From the NCBI RefSeq assembly GCF_900101685.1, contig NZ_FMZZ01000007.1, positions 248,001 to 312,000 of the forward strand: a DNA stretch of 64,000 nucleotides, given 5' to 3'. The translations under genes and the position numbers were made by a program. This document shows positions 9,424 through 18,077 of the stretch, in pieces. Source of the DNA: Actinokineospora iranica. Its GTDB lineage: Bacteria; Actinomycetota; Actinomycetes; Mycobacteriales; Pseudonocardiaceae. The first letter of the stretch is position 1. Each line of letters starts with the position of its first letter. The notes under the pieces were generated by a model. The model did no database searches. It had not been told where the DNA came from and saw nothing but the letters and a program-made list of their open reading frames with translations.

Positions 9424-10575
9424 TCACAGCGCGATCACCTCGTGGGAGTACGCGGTGGCCGCCGACTCGAACTGCAAGCCCTGGTGCCCCGCCAGCGAGT
9501 TCACGTCGCGCCAGAAGCGCTGCACCGGGTTGCCGGTGGTCTGGCCCGTGGTCCCCATGCCGCGGAAGAGCCGGTTCACCACGGTGATCAGCATGTCGGT
9601 GACCTGCGCGCAGTCCCGCCAGTTCCGCATCGTCAGATAGGGGGTGACCGCGCGGCCGAGATCGGCGACCTCGGACGCGCGTTCGAGCAGCATCTCGGCG
9701 GCGTCGATCTCGGCGGCGGTGCGGGCCAGCGTCACGTCGTGCGAGGTGCGGTTGAACCTCGGCATCCCGGGCAGCGGCGCCGCGGTGACCTTCGCCGCGG
9801 CGGCGATCTTGGGCGTGATGTGCTTGACCCAGCCCGCGAACGCGCCCTTGGCCGCGCCGAGCGCCGGGGTGACGAACATCAGCGTGGTCGCCTGCATCGG
9901 CAGCGCGTGGCACGCGGCGGCCGAGTCGACCGCGCGGCCCGCGAACAGGTCGTCGCGGCGCATCGTGCGCGCCTCGGGCACGAAGACGTCCTCGACGATG
10001 ACCGTGTTGCTGCCGGTGGCGGCCATCCCGACGTTGTGCCAGGTGTCGACCGTGCGCCACGCCGAACGCGGGACCGCGAACACGCGCGGCTCCGGCCCGT
10101 GCTCGCGCGCCACGTTCGCGGCCAGCAGCGCCCACTCGGCGTGGTCGATCGCGCTGACGAACGGCCACTGACCGCTGAGCCGGTAGCCGCCCGGGACCGG
10201 CTCGGCCGTGCCCATCGGGGTCAGCGACCCGACCACGAGCACGTCCGGCCCGTCCGCCCAGATCTCCCGGTACCCCTCGGCGGGCAGGTGCGCGGCCATC
10301 CGGGACACGTGCGCGGACAGCGACGCGCACCAGGCCGTCGCGGCGCAGCCCTCGCCGAGGGCGCTGACGGCCCTGGTCAGGTCGAGGAACGAGCCCAGGC
10401 TCCCGCCGCACTCGACGGGCACGAAGTGGCGGGCGAACCCGGCGGCGACGACCGCCTTCACCACGTCCGGGTCGAGTCGGCGGGCGCGCTCCGCCGCGGG
10501 CGCGGCCTCCGCCGCGGCGACCGCGACATCGCGGGCCGCCGACACCAATGGGGTCGGGCTCGGCTGGTGGTCCAT
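9424..10575 (-). CDS. Acyl-CoA-dehydrogenase-fold flavin monooxygenase (HpaB/HsaA-like)
   Basis: A 383-residue protein of the acyl-CoA dehydrogenase fold: helical N-terminus ([20 protein letters not shown]), middle beta domain ([43 protein letters not shown]) and C-terminal bundle ending in [19 protein letters not shown]. The WPFxS...GMxxTGS pattern is typical of class D two-component hydroxylases that use reduced flavin to hydroxylate aromatic rings, such as ActVA-ORF5. The flavin reductase at 15484-16032 is the natural partner. Start ATG 10575 has GAGGAGC upstream; the longer frame to 10782 runs through the promoter. It is divergent from the PKS core with three SARP heptamers upstream. Confidence 0.87.
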   Translation of the reverse strand: MDHQPSPTPLVSAARDVAVAAAEAAPAAERARRLDPDVVKAVVAAGFARHFVPVECGGSLGSFLDLTRAVSALGEGCAATAWCASLSAHVSRMAAHLPAEGYREIWADGPDVLVVGSLTPMGTAEPVPGGYRLSGQWPFVSAIDHAEWALLAANVAREHGPEPRVFAVPRSAWRTVDTWHNVGMAATGSNTVIVEDVFVPEARTMRRDDLFAGRAVDSAAACHALPMQATTLMFVTPALGAAKGAFAGWVKHITPKIAAAAKVTAAPLPGMPRFNRTSHDVTLARTAAEIDAAEMLLERASEVADLGRAVTPYLTMRNWRDCAQVTDMLITVVNRLFRGMGTTGQTTGNPVQRFWRDVNSLAGHQGLQFESAATAYSHEVIAL

Positions 10576-10632
10576 CTCGGTTCGCTCCTCGGCAGTTCGC
10601 GGGTGGGTGCCGGGCGAACGCTGTCGGGCGCC

Positions 10633-10661
10633 GGTCGAACGCCGCTCGACGCCTGCTCGAA
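10633..10661 (-). promoter_or_regulatory. Triple SARP heptamer array facing the monooxygenase gene
   Basis: On the minus strand TTCGAGC (10661-10655), GTCGAGC (10650-10644) and TTCGACC (10639-10633) recur with exact 11-bp period. Three in-phase copies are unlikely by chance and match the direct repeats bound by small SARPs. Confidence 0.65.
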
Positions 10662-10710
10662 GGGCCGCGGGCACCCGGTTCGACGGAACCGCGTCGGGTC
10701 GCGACCGGCG

Positions 10711-10728
10711 TTCGAGCACCGTTCGAGT
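10711..10728 (+). promoter_or_regulatory. SARP heptamer pair facing the PKS core
   Basis: TTCGAGC (10711-10717) and TTCGAGT (10722-10728), 11-bp period, same consensus as 364-381. The -10 expected about 8 bp downstream is weak (CTTCAG region), in keeping with a promoter that needs an activator. Confidence 0.6.
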
Positions 10729-10800
10729 CCGCGTCTTCAGCCTTGCCCGATGCGAGAGGCCGCGCGTGGCATGTGCCCGCATTCGCCAAGGAGGTCAGTG

Positions 10801-10845
10801 ATGTTCCGTCCAACGGGTTCGCACCATGGTGGCGGTGCCTTGTGA
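10801..10845 (+). CDS. 14-residue leader ORF translationally coupled to KS-alpha
   Basis: ATG 10801 follows a consensus AAGGAGG (10788-10794) and encodes [14 protein letters not shown]. Its TGA (10843-10845) overlaps the GTG start of KS-alpha in a GTGA junction. KS-alpha itself has only a weak ribosome site, so this mini-ORF probably delivers ribosomes to it. The peptide has no recognisable domain. It is inferred from start, stop and ribosome-site arrangement only. Confidence 0.5.
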   Translation: MFRPTGSHHGGGAL

Positions 10846-12110
10846 GTCGCCGCGTCGTGATCACCGGAATAGGCGTGCGGACGGCGGGCGGAAACAGCAC
10901 CAAGGAGTTCTGGAACCTGCTGACCTCCGGTTCCTCCGCCACCAGAAGGATCTCGTTCTTCGACCCGTCCCCCTATCGGTCGCAGGTCGCCGCCGAGGCC
11001 GACTTCGACCCCGTCCACGAGGGACTGTCCCCATTGGAGATCCGCCGGATGGACCGGGCGTCGCAGTTCGCGGTCGTCTGCGCGCGGGAAGCGGTCGCCG
11101 ACAGCGGGCTGGAGTTCGACACCGTCGACCCCAGCCGGGTCGGGGTGAGCCTGGGCAGCGCGGTCGCGGCGGCGACCAGCCTGGAACAGGAGTACCTGGT
11201 GCTCTCCGACAGCGGCCGCGACTGGCTGGTCGACCCGGCCAACCTCTCGCCGCACATGTTCGACTACCTCGTCCCGAGCGTCATGCCCGCCGAGGTGGCC
11301 TGGACCGTCGCGGCGCAGGGCCCGGTCACCATGGTCTCCAACGGCTGCACCTCCGGGCTCGACTCGGTCGGGCACGCCTGCCAGCTCATCCGCGAGGGCA
11401 GCGCCGAGGTGATGCTCGCCGGGGCGTCCGACACCCCGATCACGCCGATCGTGGTGTCCTGCTTCGACGCGATCAAGGCCACCACCCCGCGCAACGACGA
11501 CCCCGAGCACGCCTCGCGGCCCTTCGACCGCACGCGCACCGGGTTCGTGCTCGCCGAGGGCGCGGCGATGTTCGTCCTGGAGGACTACGACCGCGCCCGC
11601 CGCAGGGGCGCGCGCGTCTACGCGGAGATCTCCGGCTACGCCACGCGCTGCAACGCCTACCACATGACCGGGCTGAAAACAGACGGCCGCGAGATGGCCG
11701 AGGCGATCCGGGTGGCGCTGGCCGAGTCGCGGACCGCCGCGACCGCCGTCGACTACATCAACGCGCACGGCTCCGGCACCCGGCAGAACGACCGCCACGA
11801 GACCGCCGCGTACAAGCGCAGCCTCGGCGAGCACGCCTACCGCACGCCGGTCAGCTCCATCAAGTCGATGGTCGGGCACTCGCTCGGCGCCATCGGCTCG
11901 ATCGAGATCGCCGCGTCGGCGCTGGCCATCGAGCACGGGGTGGTGCCGCCGACGGCGAACCTGCACGAGGCCGACCCGGAATGCGACCTCGACTACGTGC
12001 CGCTGACCGCCCGCGAGCAGCGGGTGGACACGGTGCTGACCGTCGGCAGCGGATTCGGCGGCTTCCAGAGCGCGATGATCCTGCGCCGCCCGACAGGAGG
12101 AGTGCGATGA
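10842..12110 (+). CDS. Type II PKS ketosynthase alpha subunit
   Basis: A 422-residue beta-ketoacyl synthase starting at GTG 10842 ([17 protein letters not shown]), the usual family N-terminus. The active cysteine is C169 in [14 protein letters not shown], the same number as in the actinorhodin KS-alpha. Histidines in [15 protein letters not shown] and [15 protein letters not shown] complete the Cys-His-His triad. It condenses malonyl units on the ACP as a heterodimer with KS-beta to build the poly-beta-ketone. The coding frame is open upstream to 10548, but no other start codon lies nearby. Its stop overlaps the ATG of KS-beta (ATGA). Confidence 0.97.
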   Translation: MSRRVVITGIGVRTAGGNSTKEFWNLLTSGSSATRRISFFDPSPYRSQVAAEADFDPVHEGLSPLEIRRMDRASQFAVVCAREAVADSGLEFDTVDPSRVGVSLGSAVAAATSLEQEYLVLSDSGRDWLVDPANLSPHMFDYLVPSVMPAEVAWTVAAQGPVTMVSNGCTSGLDSVGHACQLIREGSAEVMLAGASDTPITPIVVSCFDAIKATTPRNDDPEHASRPFDRTRTGFVLAEGAAMFVLEDYDRARRRGARVYAEISGYATRCNAYHMTGLKTDGREMAEAIRVALAESRTAATAVDYINAHGSGTRQNDRHETAAYKRSLGEHAYRTPVSSIKSMVGHSLGAIGSIEIAASALAIEHGVVPPTANLHEADPECDLDYVPLTAREQRVDTVLTVGSGFGGFQSAMILRRPTGGVR

Positions 12111-13327
12111 GTGGTCCCGTGGTGACCGGCATAGGGCTGTTGGCCCCGAACGGTTTCGGCGTGGAGCGGTACTGGGAGGCGGTGCTTGAGGGGCGCGGCG
12201 GCATCGGGCGGATCACCCGCTTCGACGTCTCCAGGTATCCCGCGCGGCTCGCCGGGCAGATTCCCGACTTCCGCGCGGCGGACCACCTGCCGAGCAGGCT
12301 GCTGCCGCAGACCGACATCTCCACCCAGCTCGCGCTCGTCGCGGCGGACTGGGCGCTGCTGGACGCCAAGATCGAGCCGGGCGCGTTCGCCGACTACGAC
12401 ATGGGTGTGGTCACCTCGAACGCCTGCGGCGGGTTCGAGTTCACCCACCGCGAGTTCAAGAAGCTGTGGTCGCAGGGGCCGAAAGCGGTCAGCGTCTACG
12501 AGTCCTTCGCCTGGTTCTACGCGGTGAACACCGGCCAGATCTCCATCCGCAACGAGCTGCGCGGGCCCAGCAGCGCGCTGGTCGCCGAGCAGGCGGGCGG
12601 GCTCGACGCGATCGGCCACGCCCGCCGCACGATCGCGCGCGGCACGCCGATGGTCGTCACCGGCGGCGTCGACTCGGCGCTGGACCCGTGGGCATGGGCG
12701 GCGCAGATCGCGAGCGGGCGGGTGTCCCGCTCGGCCGACCCGCGGCGGGCGTACCTGCCGTTCGACTCCGCCGCCGAGGGCTATGTGCCGGGCGAGGGCG
12801 GCGCGATCCTCGTGCTCGAAGCCGCCGATGCGGCCAGAGCCCGTGGCGCGCACCAGGTCTACGGCGAGATCGCGGGCTACGCGGCCACGTTCGACCCGCC
12901 GCCGGGCAGCGGCGCGCCGTCCGCGCTGCGGCGGGCCGTCGAGCTTGCCCTGGCCGACGCGGGTATGCGGCCGGACGAGATCGACGTCGTGTTCGCCGAC
13001 GCCGCGGGCGTCGCCGACCTCGACCGCGTCGAGGCCGAGGCGATCAGCGCGGTGTTCGGGGCGGGCGCGGTGCCCGTCACCGCGCCGAAAACGCTGACCG
13101 GCAGGCTCTATTCCGGCGGTGGCCCGGTCGACGTCGCCGCCGCCCTGCTGTCCATTCGGGACGGTGTCGTCCCGCCGACCTCGGGCACGACGGATGTGCC
13201 CTCGGGCTACCGGATCGACCTCGTCCGGGGAGTGCCGCGCGCCGGACGGGTGTCGTCCGCGCTCGTGCTCGCCCGCGGCAAGTGGGGATTCAACGCGGCC
13301 GTCGTCGTTCGCGAAGCGACTGTCTGA
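12107..13327 (+). CDS. Type II PKS ketosynthase beta subunit (chain length factor)
   Basis: A 406-residue ketosynthase homologue in which the active cysteine is replaced by glutamine (Q162 in VAEQAGGLDAIGHA), the hallmark of chain length factors. Residues F110, T113 and F117 in GGFEFTHREF align with F109, T112 and F116 of the actinorhodin factor, which close the tunnel and limit chains to eight acetate units. By that rule the product is an octaketide (C16). The start is coupled to KS-alpha through ATGA, as is usual for this subunit pair, which needs equal amounts. Confidence 0.97.
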   Translation: MSGPVVTGIGLLAPNGFGVERYWEAVLEGRGGIGRITRFDVSRYPARLAGQIPDFRAADHLPSRLLPQTDISTQLALVAADWALLDAKIEPGAFADYDMGVVTSNACGGFEFTHREFKKLWSQGPKAVSVYESFAWFYAVNTGQISIRNELRGPSSALVAEQAGGLDAIGHARRTIARGTPMVVTGGVDSALDPWAWAAQIASGRVSRSADPRRAYLPFDSAAEGYVPGEGGAILVLEAADAARARGAHQVYGEIAGYAATFDPPPGSGAPSALRRAVELALADAGMRPDEIDVVFADAAGVADLDRVEAEAISAVFGAGAVPVTAPKTLTGRLYSGGGPVDVAAALLSIRDGVVPPTSGTTDVPSGYRIDLVRGVPRAGRVSSALVLARGKWGFNAAVVVREATV

Positions 13328-13348
13328 CAACACAAGGGGGATTCGACC

Positions 13349-13603
13349 ATGACCACGATGACCACAGAGGACCTGCGCCGGGTGCTGATCGAGTGCGCGG
13401 GGGAGGCGGAGCAGGACGTCCTCTCCGGCGACATCGCCGACGTCGAGTTCGACGACCTCGGCTACGACTCGCTCGCCCTGATGGAGACCGCGGCGCGCAT
13501 CGCGCAGGACTACGGCGTGCAGATTCCCGACGAGCGAATTGTCGAGCTGCGCACCCCGCGGGAAGTGCTGGAGCTGGTGAACAACTCGCTGGCCCAGTCC
13601 TGA
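13349..13603 (+). CDS. Type II PKS acyl carrier protein
   Basis: An 84-residue acidic acyl carrier protein. The phosphopantetheine serine is S41 in DDLGYDSLALME. The four-helix pattern and size are typical. It holds the growing chain during condensation, ketoreduction and first-ring cyclisation. It follows KS-beta after 21 bases, in the canonical order KS-alpha, KS-beta, ACP. A GGGGGA site precedes ATG 13349. Confidence 0.96.
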   Translation: MTTMTTEDLRRVLIECAGEAEQDVLSGDIADVEFDDLGYDSLALMETAARIAQDYGVQIPDERIVELRTPREVLELVNNSLAQS

Positions 13604-13637
13604 AACCCCACAACCGAAACGGAAAGGATCGGACCGA

Positions 13638-14567
13638 ATGTCGGAACCCGGACAGCGGCACATGATTCACTCCCTGGCCGTCGCCGCCGCGCCTGCGAAG
13701 GTCTACGACCTCGTCGCCCAGGTCAGGAGATGGCCGGTGATCTTCGAGCCGACCGTGCACGTGCGGCAGCTGGACCGCGGCGCTGGGGTCGAGCGTTTCC
13801 AGATCTGGGCACTGGTCAACGGAACGGTGAAAAACTGGATCTCGCGGCGGACCCTGGACGAGCGGAACCTCAGCATCACCTTCGAGCAGGAGCGCAGCCA
13901 GGCCCCCGTCTTGTCGATGGGCGGGCGGTGGTCGTTCCGCCCCACCGGCGACGGCCGCACGGAAGTGGTGCTGGAGCACTGGTTCACCGCGACCGACTCG
14001 GACGCGGTCGCCGCGGCCGTGGACCACAACAGCGGCAGGGAACTCGCCGCGCTCGGCCGCGTCGCCGAGCAGCCGCACCCGACCGACGAGCTGGTGTTCA
14101 CTTTCACCGACCGGGTCGCGCTCGACGGCACGGCCAAGGCGGCCTACCGGTTCGTCAACGACTCCGGCCGCTGGCCGGAGCGGCTGCCGCACGTCGGGCG
14201 GGTCGCGCTGCGCGAGGACGAGCCCGGTGTGCAGGACATGGAGATGGACACCGTGACCGCCGACGGTGGCAAGCACACCACCCGCTCCATCCGACTGTGC
14301 TTCCCGCCCGAGCGCATCGTCTACAAGCAGCTGGTGCCACCGGCCCTGCTCGCCGGGCACGCGGGCGCCTGGGACTTCGCCGACGGCCCGGACGGCGCGC
14401 ACGCGGTAGCCACCCACACGGTCGCGATCAACCCGGCGGCCATCGCGACCGTGCTCGGCCCGGACAGCACCGTCGACGACGCGCGGACGTTCCTGCGCAC
14501 CGCGCTCGGCGCCAACAGCCGGGCGACGCTGGCCCACGCGGCCGGTTTCGCGGAACGGCGGTCGTGA
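13638..14567 (+). CDS. Didomain aromatase/cyclase (SRPBCC fold, ActVII-like)
   Basis: A 309-residue protein with two START/SRPBCC halves. The first runs to about residue 150 (HSLAVAAAPAKVYDLVAQVRRWP, EPTVHVRQLDR). The second covers about 155-300 (HVGRVALREDEPGVQDMEMDT, WDFADGPDGAHAVATHTVAI). Didomain enzymes of this family catalyse C7-C12 first-ring closure and aromatisation of C-9-reduced chains, in agreement with the ketoreductase at 437-1219. The start ATG 13638 has GGAAAGGA upstream. Its TGA overlaps the next ATG by one base (TGATG). Confidence 0.93.
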   Translation: MSEPGQRHMIHSLAVAAAPAKVYDLVAQVRRWPVIFEPTVHVRQLDRGAGVERFQIWALVNGTVKNWISRRTLDERNLSITFEQERSQAPVLSMGGRWSFRPTGDGRTEVVLEHWFTATDSDAVAAAVDHNSGRELAALGRVAEQPHPTDELVFTFTDRVALDGTAKAAYRFVNDSGRWPERLPHVGRVALREDEPGVQDMEMDTVTADGGKHTTRSIRLCFPPERIVYKQLVPPALLAGHAGAWDFADGPDGAHAVATHTVAINPAAIATVLGPDSTVDDARTFLRTALGANSRATLAHAAGFAERRS

Positions 14568-15496
14568 TGACGCGGCCGAGTATCGATGCGACGCCGGTCG
14601 AGGTGGGCGACGGCGTCTTCGCCTACACCCAGCCGCCCGGCGGCTGGTGCGTCAGCAACGCGGGCGTGATCGCGGGCCGCGACGGCGCCGTCGTCGTGGA
14701 CACCCTCGCCACCCAGCGGCGGGCGCGGCGGCTGCGCGAGTTCGTCGACGGCCTGCCGGTCGGCCCGCGCCGGACCGTGGTCAACACCCACCACCACGGC
14801 GACCACACCTTCGGCAACCAGGTGTTCGGCCCTGCGGCGGCGATCGTGGCGCACGAGCGCGCGGCCGAGGAGATGGCCGAGACCGGGTTGGCGCTCACCT
14901 CGCTGTGGCCCGAGGTCGAGTGGGGCGACGTGCGGGTCACCCTGCCGACGGCGACCTTCACCGACCGGATCACCCTGACCGTGGGCGACACCCGCGTCGA
15001 ACTGATCCACGTCGGCCCCGCGCACACCACCAACGACGTCGTGGCGTGGCTGCCGGAGTCCCGGGTGCTCTTCGCCGGTGACGTCGTGCTCGCGGGCTGC
15101 GCGCCGTTCAGCCTGATGGGGTCGGTGTCCGGCACGCTCGCCGCCATCGAGCGGCTGCGCGGGCTCGACCCGGCGACGGTGGTGTGCGGGCACGGGCCGG
15201 TGACCGGGCCGGAGGTGTTCGAGGAGAACGCCGCCTACTTCCGCTGGATTCAGCGCTGCGCGGCGACCGGCGTCGCGCAGGGCTGGACTCCGCTGCGCAC
15301 CGCCCGGGAACTCGGGCTGGGCGAGTTCGCGCACCTGCTCGACCCGGAACGGGTGGTGGGGAACCTGCACCGCGCGTTCGCCGAACACCTTGACGCCCCG
15401 GCGGGAGCAGCGGCGGGCGCACCGATGGACGTCCCGCCGGTCTTCGGCGAGATGGTCGACTACAACGACGGGAAGCTTCCGACATGCCTGGCGTAA
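14567..15496 (+). CDS. Metallo-beta-lactamase-fold polyketide cyclase (ActIV-like)
   Basis: A 309-residue MBL-fold protein. The metal-binding motif NTHHHGDHTFGN lies near residue 72, the next histidine in HVGPAHTTND and the bridging aspartate in LFAGDVVLAGC, with CGHGPV further on. MBL-fold enzymes in type II PKS clusters, exemplified by ActIV, act as second-ring cyclase/thioesterases that free the bicyclic product from the ACP. Placement directly after the aromatase supports this. The 3' end overlaps the flavin reductase start by 13 bases. Confidence 0.88.
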   Translation: MTRPSIDATPVEVGDGVFAYTQPPGGWCVSNAGVIAGRDGAVVVDTLATQRRARRLREFVDGLPVGPRRTVVNTHHHGDHTFGNQVFGPAAAIVAHERAAEEMAETGLALTSLWPEVEWGDVRVTLPTATFTDRITLTVGDTRVELIHVGPAHTTNDVVAWLPESRVLFAGDVVLAGCAPFSLMGSVSGTLAAIERLRGLDPATVVCGHGPVTGPEVFEENAAYFRWIQRCAATGVAQGWTPLRTARELGLGEFAHLLDPERVVGNLHRAFAEHLDAPAGAAAGAPMDVPPVFGEMVDYNDGKLPTCLA

Positions 15497-16032
15497 CCCC
15501 ATTCCGGCCGGACGGGACGGCCCTGCGCGAGGTCATGGCGCGCGTCCCCACCGGCGTCGCGATCGTCACCACCCGCGACCGGCACGGCAACCACCACGGC
15601 ATGACCGTGAGCGCGTTCTGCCCGGTCTCGCTCGACCCGCCGCTGGTCCTGGTGTGCCTGGCCAAGTCCGCGACCTGCTACGCCGCATTCGCCGACAACG
15701 ACCGGTTCGCCGTCAGCGTCCTGCGCGAGCACCAGGCCGAGATCGGCAGGCGGTTCGGCAGCAAGAACGTCGACAAGTTCGGGCCAGGCGGGCTGGTCAG
15801 CACGCCCAGCGGCGGGCTCGTCGTGGACGGCGCGCTGGCGACGCTGGAGTGCGTTGTGGACAGTCGCCACCACGCGGGCGACCACGTGATCACCGTGGGC
15901 GAGATCGCCCGCGTCACGTTCGCCGAGGAAGCACGCCCCGCGGTCTACTTCGACCGCGCCTTCACCACGGTGGGCCCGCCCGTGTCCGCCCCGGCCCAGG
16001 AGACGCCCCATGCGCACGCCGATCACCGCTGA
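15484..16032 (+). CDS. Flavin reductase (HpaC-like, two-component system)
   Basis: A 182-residue protein of the flavin reductase-like split-barrel family. PTGVAIVTTRDRHGNHHGMTVSAF near residue 21 and SLDPPLVLVCLAKSATCYAAF near residue 50 are the flavin-binding segments, and SRHHAGDHVITVGEI near residue 125 is the typical C-terminal motif. It would reduce FMN or FAD with NAD(P)H and supply it to the monooxygenase at 9424-10575, like the ActVB/ActVA-5 pair. It overlaps the cyclase gene upstream and the Baeyer-Villiger gene downstream by 23 bases. Confidence 0.92.
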   Translation: MPGVTPFRPDGTALREVMARVPTGVAIVTTRDRHGNHHGMTVSAFCPVSLDPPLVLVCLAKSATCYAAFADNDRFAVSVLREHQAEIGRRFGSKNVDKFGPGGLVSTPSGGLVVDGALATLECVVDSRHHAGDHVITVGEIARVTFAEEARPAVYFDRAFTTVGPPVSAPAQETPHAHADHR

Positions 16033-17914
16033 CGACGACGCCCTGCGCGCGTACCTGGCCGACGCGGAGGTCCCGGCCCTGCTGATGACGGTCGCGCACC
16101 TCACCGGCGACCTGTCGGCGCTGCGCGCGGACCAGCGCGCGGCGGGCTGGCTCTTCCAGCCCCAGGGCGGGCTCACCGAGCGGCAGCAGGAGCGGGCGCG
16201 TGACCTCGCCTTCGCCGCCCTGGTCCGGCTGCGCGACGGGGAGATCGACGTCCCGCCGCCGCCGGACCCCGAGACGCTGCGCGCGATCACGAGCTGGGCC
16301 ATCGGCTCGGACACCGCGGACCTGCTGCCGCTGCTGGCCGAGGAGATCGTCCCCGCCGGGGCCGACCCGAAGGCGCCGCGGTGGACCAAGGCCGACCTCG
16401 CGCCGACGACCGACTTCGGCGTCGTCATCGTCGGCGCGGGCTTCAGCGGCCTGCTGGCCGGACACCGGCTCGCCCAGGCAGGCGTGCCGTTCGTGATCTA
16501 CGAGAAGAACCCGGACGTCGGCGGAACCTGGTTCGAGAACACCTATCCCGGCTGCCGGGTCGACGTGGCCAGCCACCTCTACAACTACTCCTTCGCGCCC
16601 AAACTCGACTGGCCAGACCACTTCTGCGTCCAAGAGGTGGTGCTCGACTACCTGCGCTCCTTCGCCGAGGAATCCGGCCTCACCGACGCCATCCGGTTCG
16701 GCGCCGAGGTGACCGGGATGGCTTGGGACGACACGGAATCCGTGTGGCGGGTCAGCACCCGCACCACCGATGGCGCGATGGAAACGGTCGTCTGCCAGGC
16801 CGTGGTGACCGCGGTCGGTCAGTTGAACCGCCCGCGCCTGCCGGAGATCAGCGGCCGGGACAGCTTCACCGGCCCGGCGTTCCACTCCGCGGCCTGGGAC
16901 CACTCGGTCGACCTGGCGGGCAAGCGGGTCGCCGTGGTCGGCACCGGGGCCAGCGCGTTCCAGTTGATCCCGGAAATCGCCGACGTGGCAAGCGAACTGA
17001 CCGTCTTCCAACGCAATCCGCCGTGGCTGCGCCCCACCCCGCACTACCGCGACCCGGTGCCGGACGGCGCGCGCTGGCTGTTCGAGCACGTGCCGTATTA
17101 CGCGCGGTGGCACCGGTTCTGGCTGTTCGCGCCCGGTCTGCGCGGCATCCTGGAGGGCTGGATCGTCGACCCCGACTACCCGCCCACCGAACGCGCCGTG
17201 TCCGCCCTCAACGACCGACTGCGCTCGGCGCTGCTGGCGTCGATGGAGGCCCAACTCGCCGACGCCCCGGACCTGCGCGAGCAGGTCATCCCGCGGTACC
17301 CGGTTGGCGCCAAGCGGGTGCTGCGCGACGACGGCCGCTGGCTGGCCACCCTCAAACGGGACGACGTGGAGCTGGTCACCGCGCCGATAGAGCGGATCAC
17401 TGAGACCGGAATCGTCGCCGGGGACCGGGAGTTCCCCGCCGATGTCGTCATCTACGCCACCGGCTTCGAGGCGTCGAAGTTCCTCGCGCCGATGACGGTC
17501 ACCGGCCGCGGCGGCGTCGACCTGCACGGCATGTGGAACGGCGTCCCGCACGCCTACCTGGGCGTCACCATTCCCGGTTTCCCCAACCTGTTCTGCCTCT
17601 ACGGCCCGAACACCAACCTCGTCGGCCAGGGCGGCAGCATCGTCTATTTCTCCGAATGCGCCGTCACCTACGTCCTGGACGCCCTCCGCCTACTCCTGGC
17701 GACCGGCAAACGCGCCATCGAAGTCCGCAAAGACGTCCACGACGACTACAGCGCCTGGGTCGACCAGGGCAACCGCACCCGAGCCTGGGGTTTCTCCACC
17801 GTCACCGGCTGGTACAGCGAAGGCGGCCACAGCGCCCCCAACTGGCCCTACTCCACCGACGAGTACTGGCGCCGCACCCACCGGGTCGACCCGACCGACT
17901 ACCTCATCACCTGA
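16010..17914 (+). CDS. Baeyer-Villiger-type flavin monooxygenase
   Basis: A 634-residue FAD/NADPH enzyme. The FAD loop GAGFSGLLAGHRLAQAG is near residue 143. The type I Baeyer-Villiger fingerprint FTGPAFHSAAWDH is near residue 285. The NADPH loop VVGTGASAFQLIP follows, and YATGFEASKF lies near residue 483. An N-terminal helical extension of about 130 residues resembles 4-hydroxyacetophenone monooxygenase. It inserts oxygen next to a ketone, so in this cluster it may cleave a ring or side-chain ketone of the aromatic polyketide. It is the last gene of the core operon. Confidence 0.92.
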   Translation: MRTPITADDDALRAYLADAEVPALLMTVAHLTGDLSALRADQRAAGWLFQPQGGLTERQQERARDLAFAALVRLRDGEIDVPPPPDPETLRAITSWAIGSDTADLLPLLAEEIVPAGADPKAPRWTKADLAPTTDFGVVIVGAGFSGLLAGHRLAQAGVPFVIYEKNPDVGGTWFENTYPGCRVDVASHLYNYSFAPKLDWPDHFCVQEVVLDYLRSFAEESGLTDAIRFGAEVTGMAWDDTESVWRVSTRTTDGAMETVVCQAVVTAVGQLNRPRLPEISGRDSFTGPAFHSAAWDHSVDLAGKRVAVVGTGASAFQLIPEIADVASELTVFQRNPPWLRPTPHYRDPVPDGARWLFEHVPYYARWHRFWLFAPGLRGILEGWIVDPDYPPTERAVSALNDRLRSALLASMEAQLADAPDLREQVIPRYPVGAKRVLRDDGRWLATLKRDDVELVTAPIERITETGIVAGDREFPADVVIYATGFEASKFLAPMTVTGRGGVDLHGMWNGVPHAYLGVTIPGFPNLFCLYGPNTNLVGQGGSIVYFSECAVTYVLDALRLLLATGKRAIEVRKDVHDDYSAWVDQGNRTRAWGFSTVTGWYSEGGHSAPNWPYSTDEYWRRTHRVDPTDYLIT

Positions 17915-18077
17915 GCCGCGCGACGCGTCGGCGGACAGGCGAACCGCGCCTCGCCGCTGAAACCGGCGACCGACGATCGCGCGCGGACGCCGAGCCCCGG
18001 GATCGCCGCGGGCAGCGGCGGCAGCACCGGTGTCGCCGATGATGCCGCCGCCGCCATCGATACCGCCGCGCCGCCGG

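Larger units (their letters stand above)
10576..10800. other. Divergent control region of the type II PKS core
   Basis: 225 bases between the monooxygenase and the PKS leader ORF. They contain three heptamers facing left and two facing right (separate entries), plus a lone TTCGACG at 10679-10685. A perfect AAGGAGG ribosome-binding site at 10788-10794 belongs to the short leader ORF. Confidence 0.7.

Noticed and set aside
9389-10942. Long upstream extension of the carboxyltransferase frame (1087 codons in total)
   Set aside because: The extension overlaps the monooxygenase gene and the divergent promoter; the zinc-finger N-terminus begins at ATG 9388.
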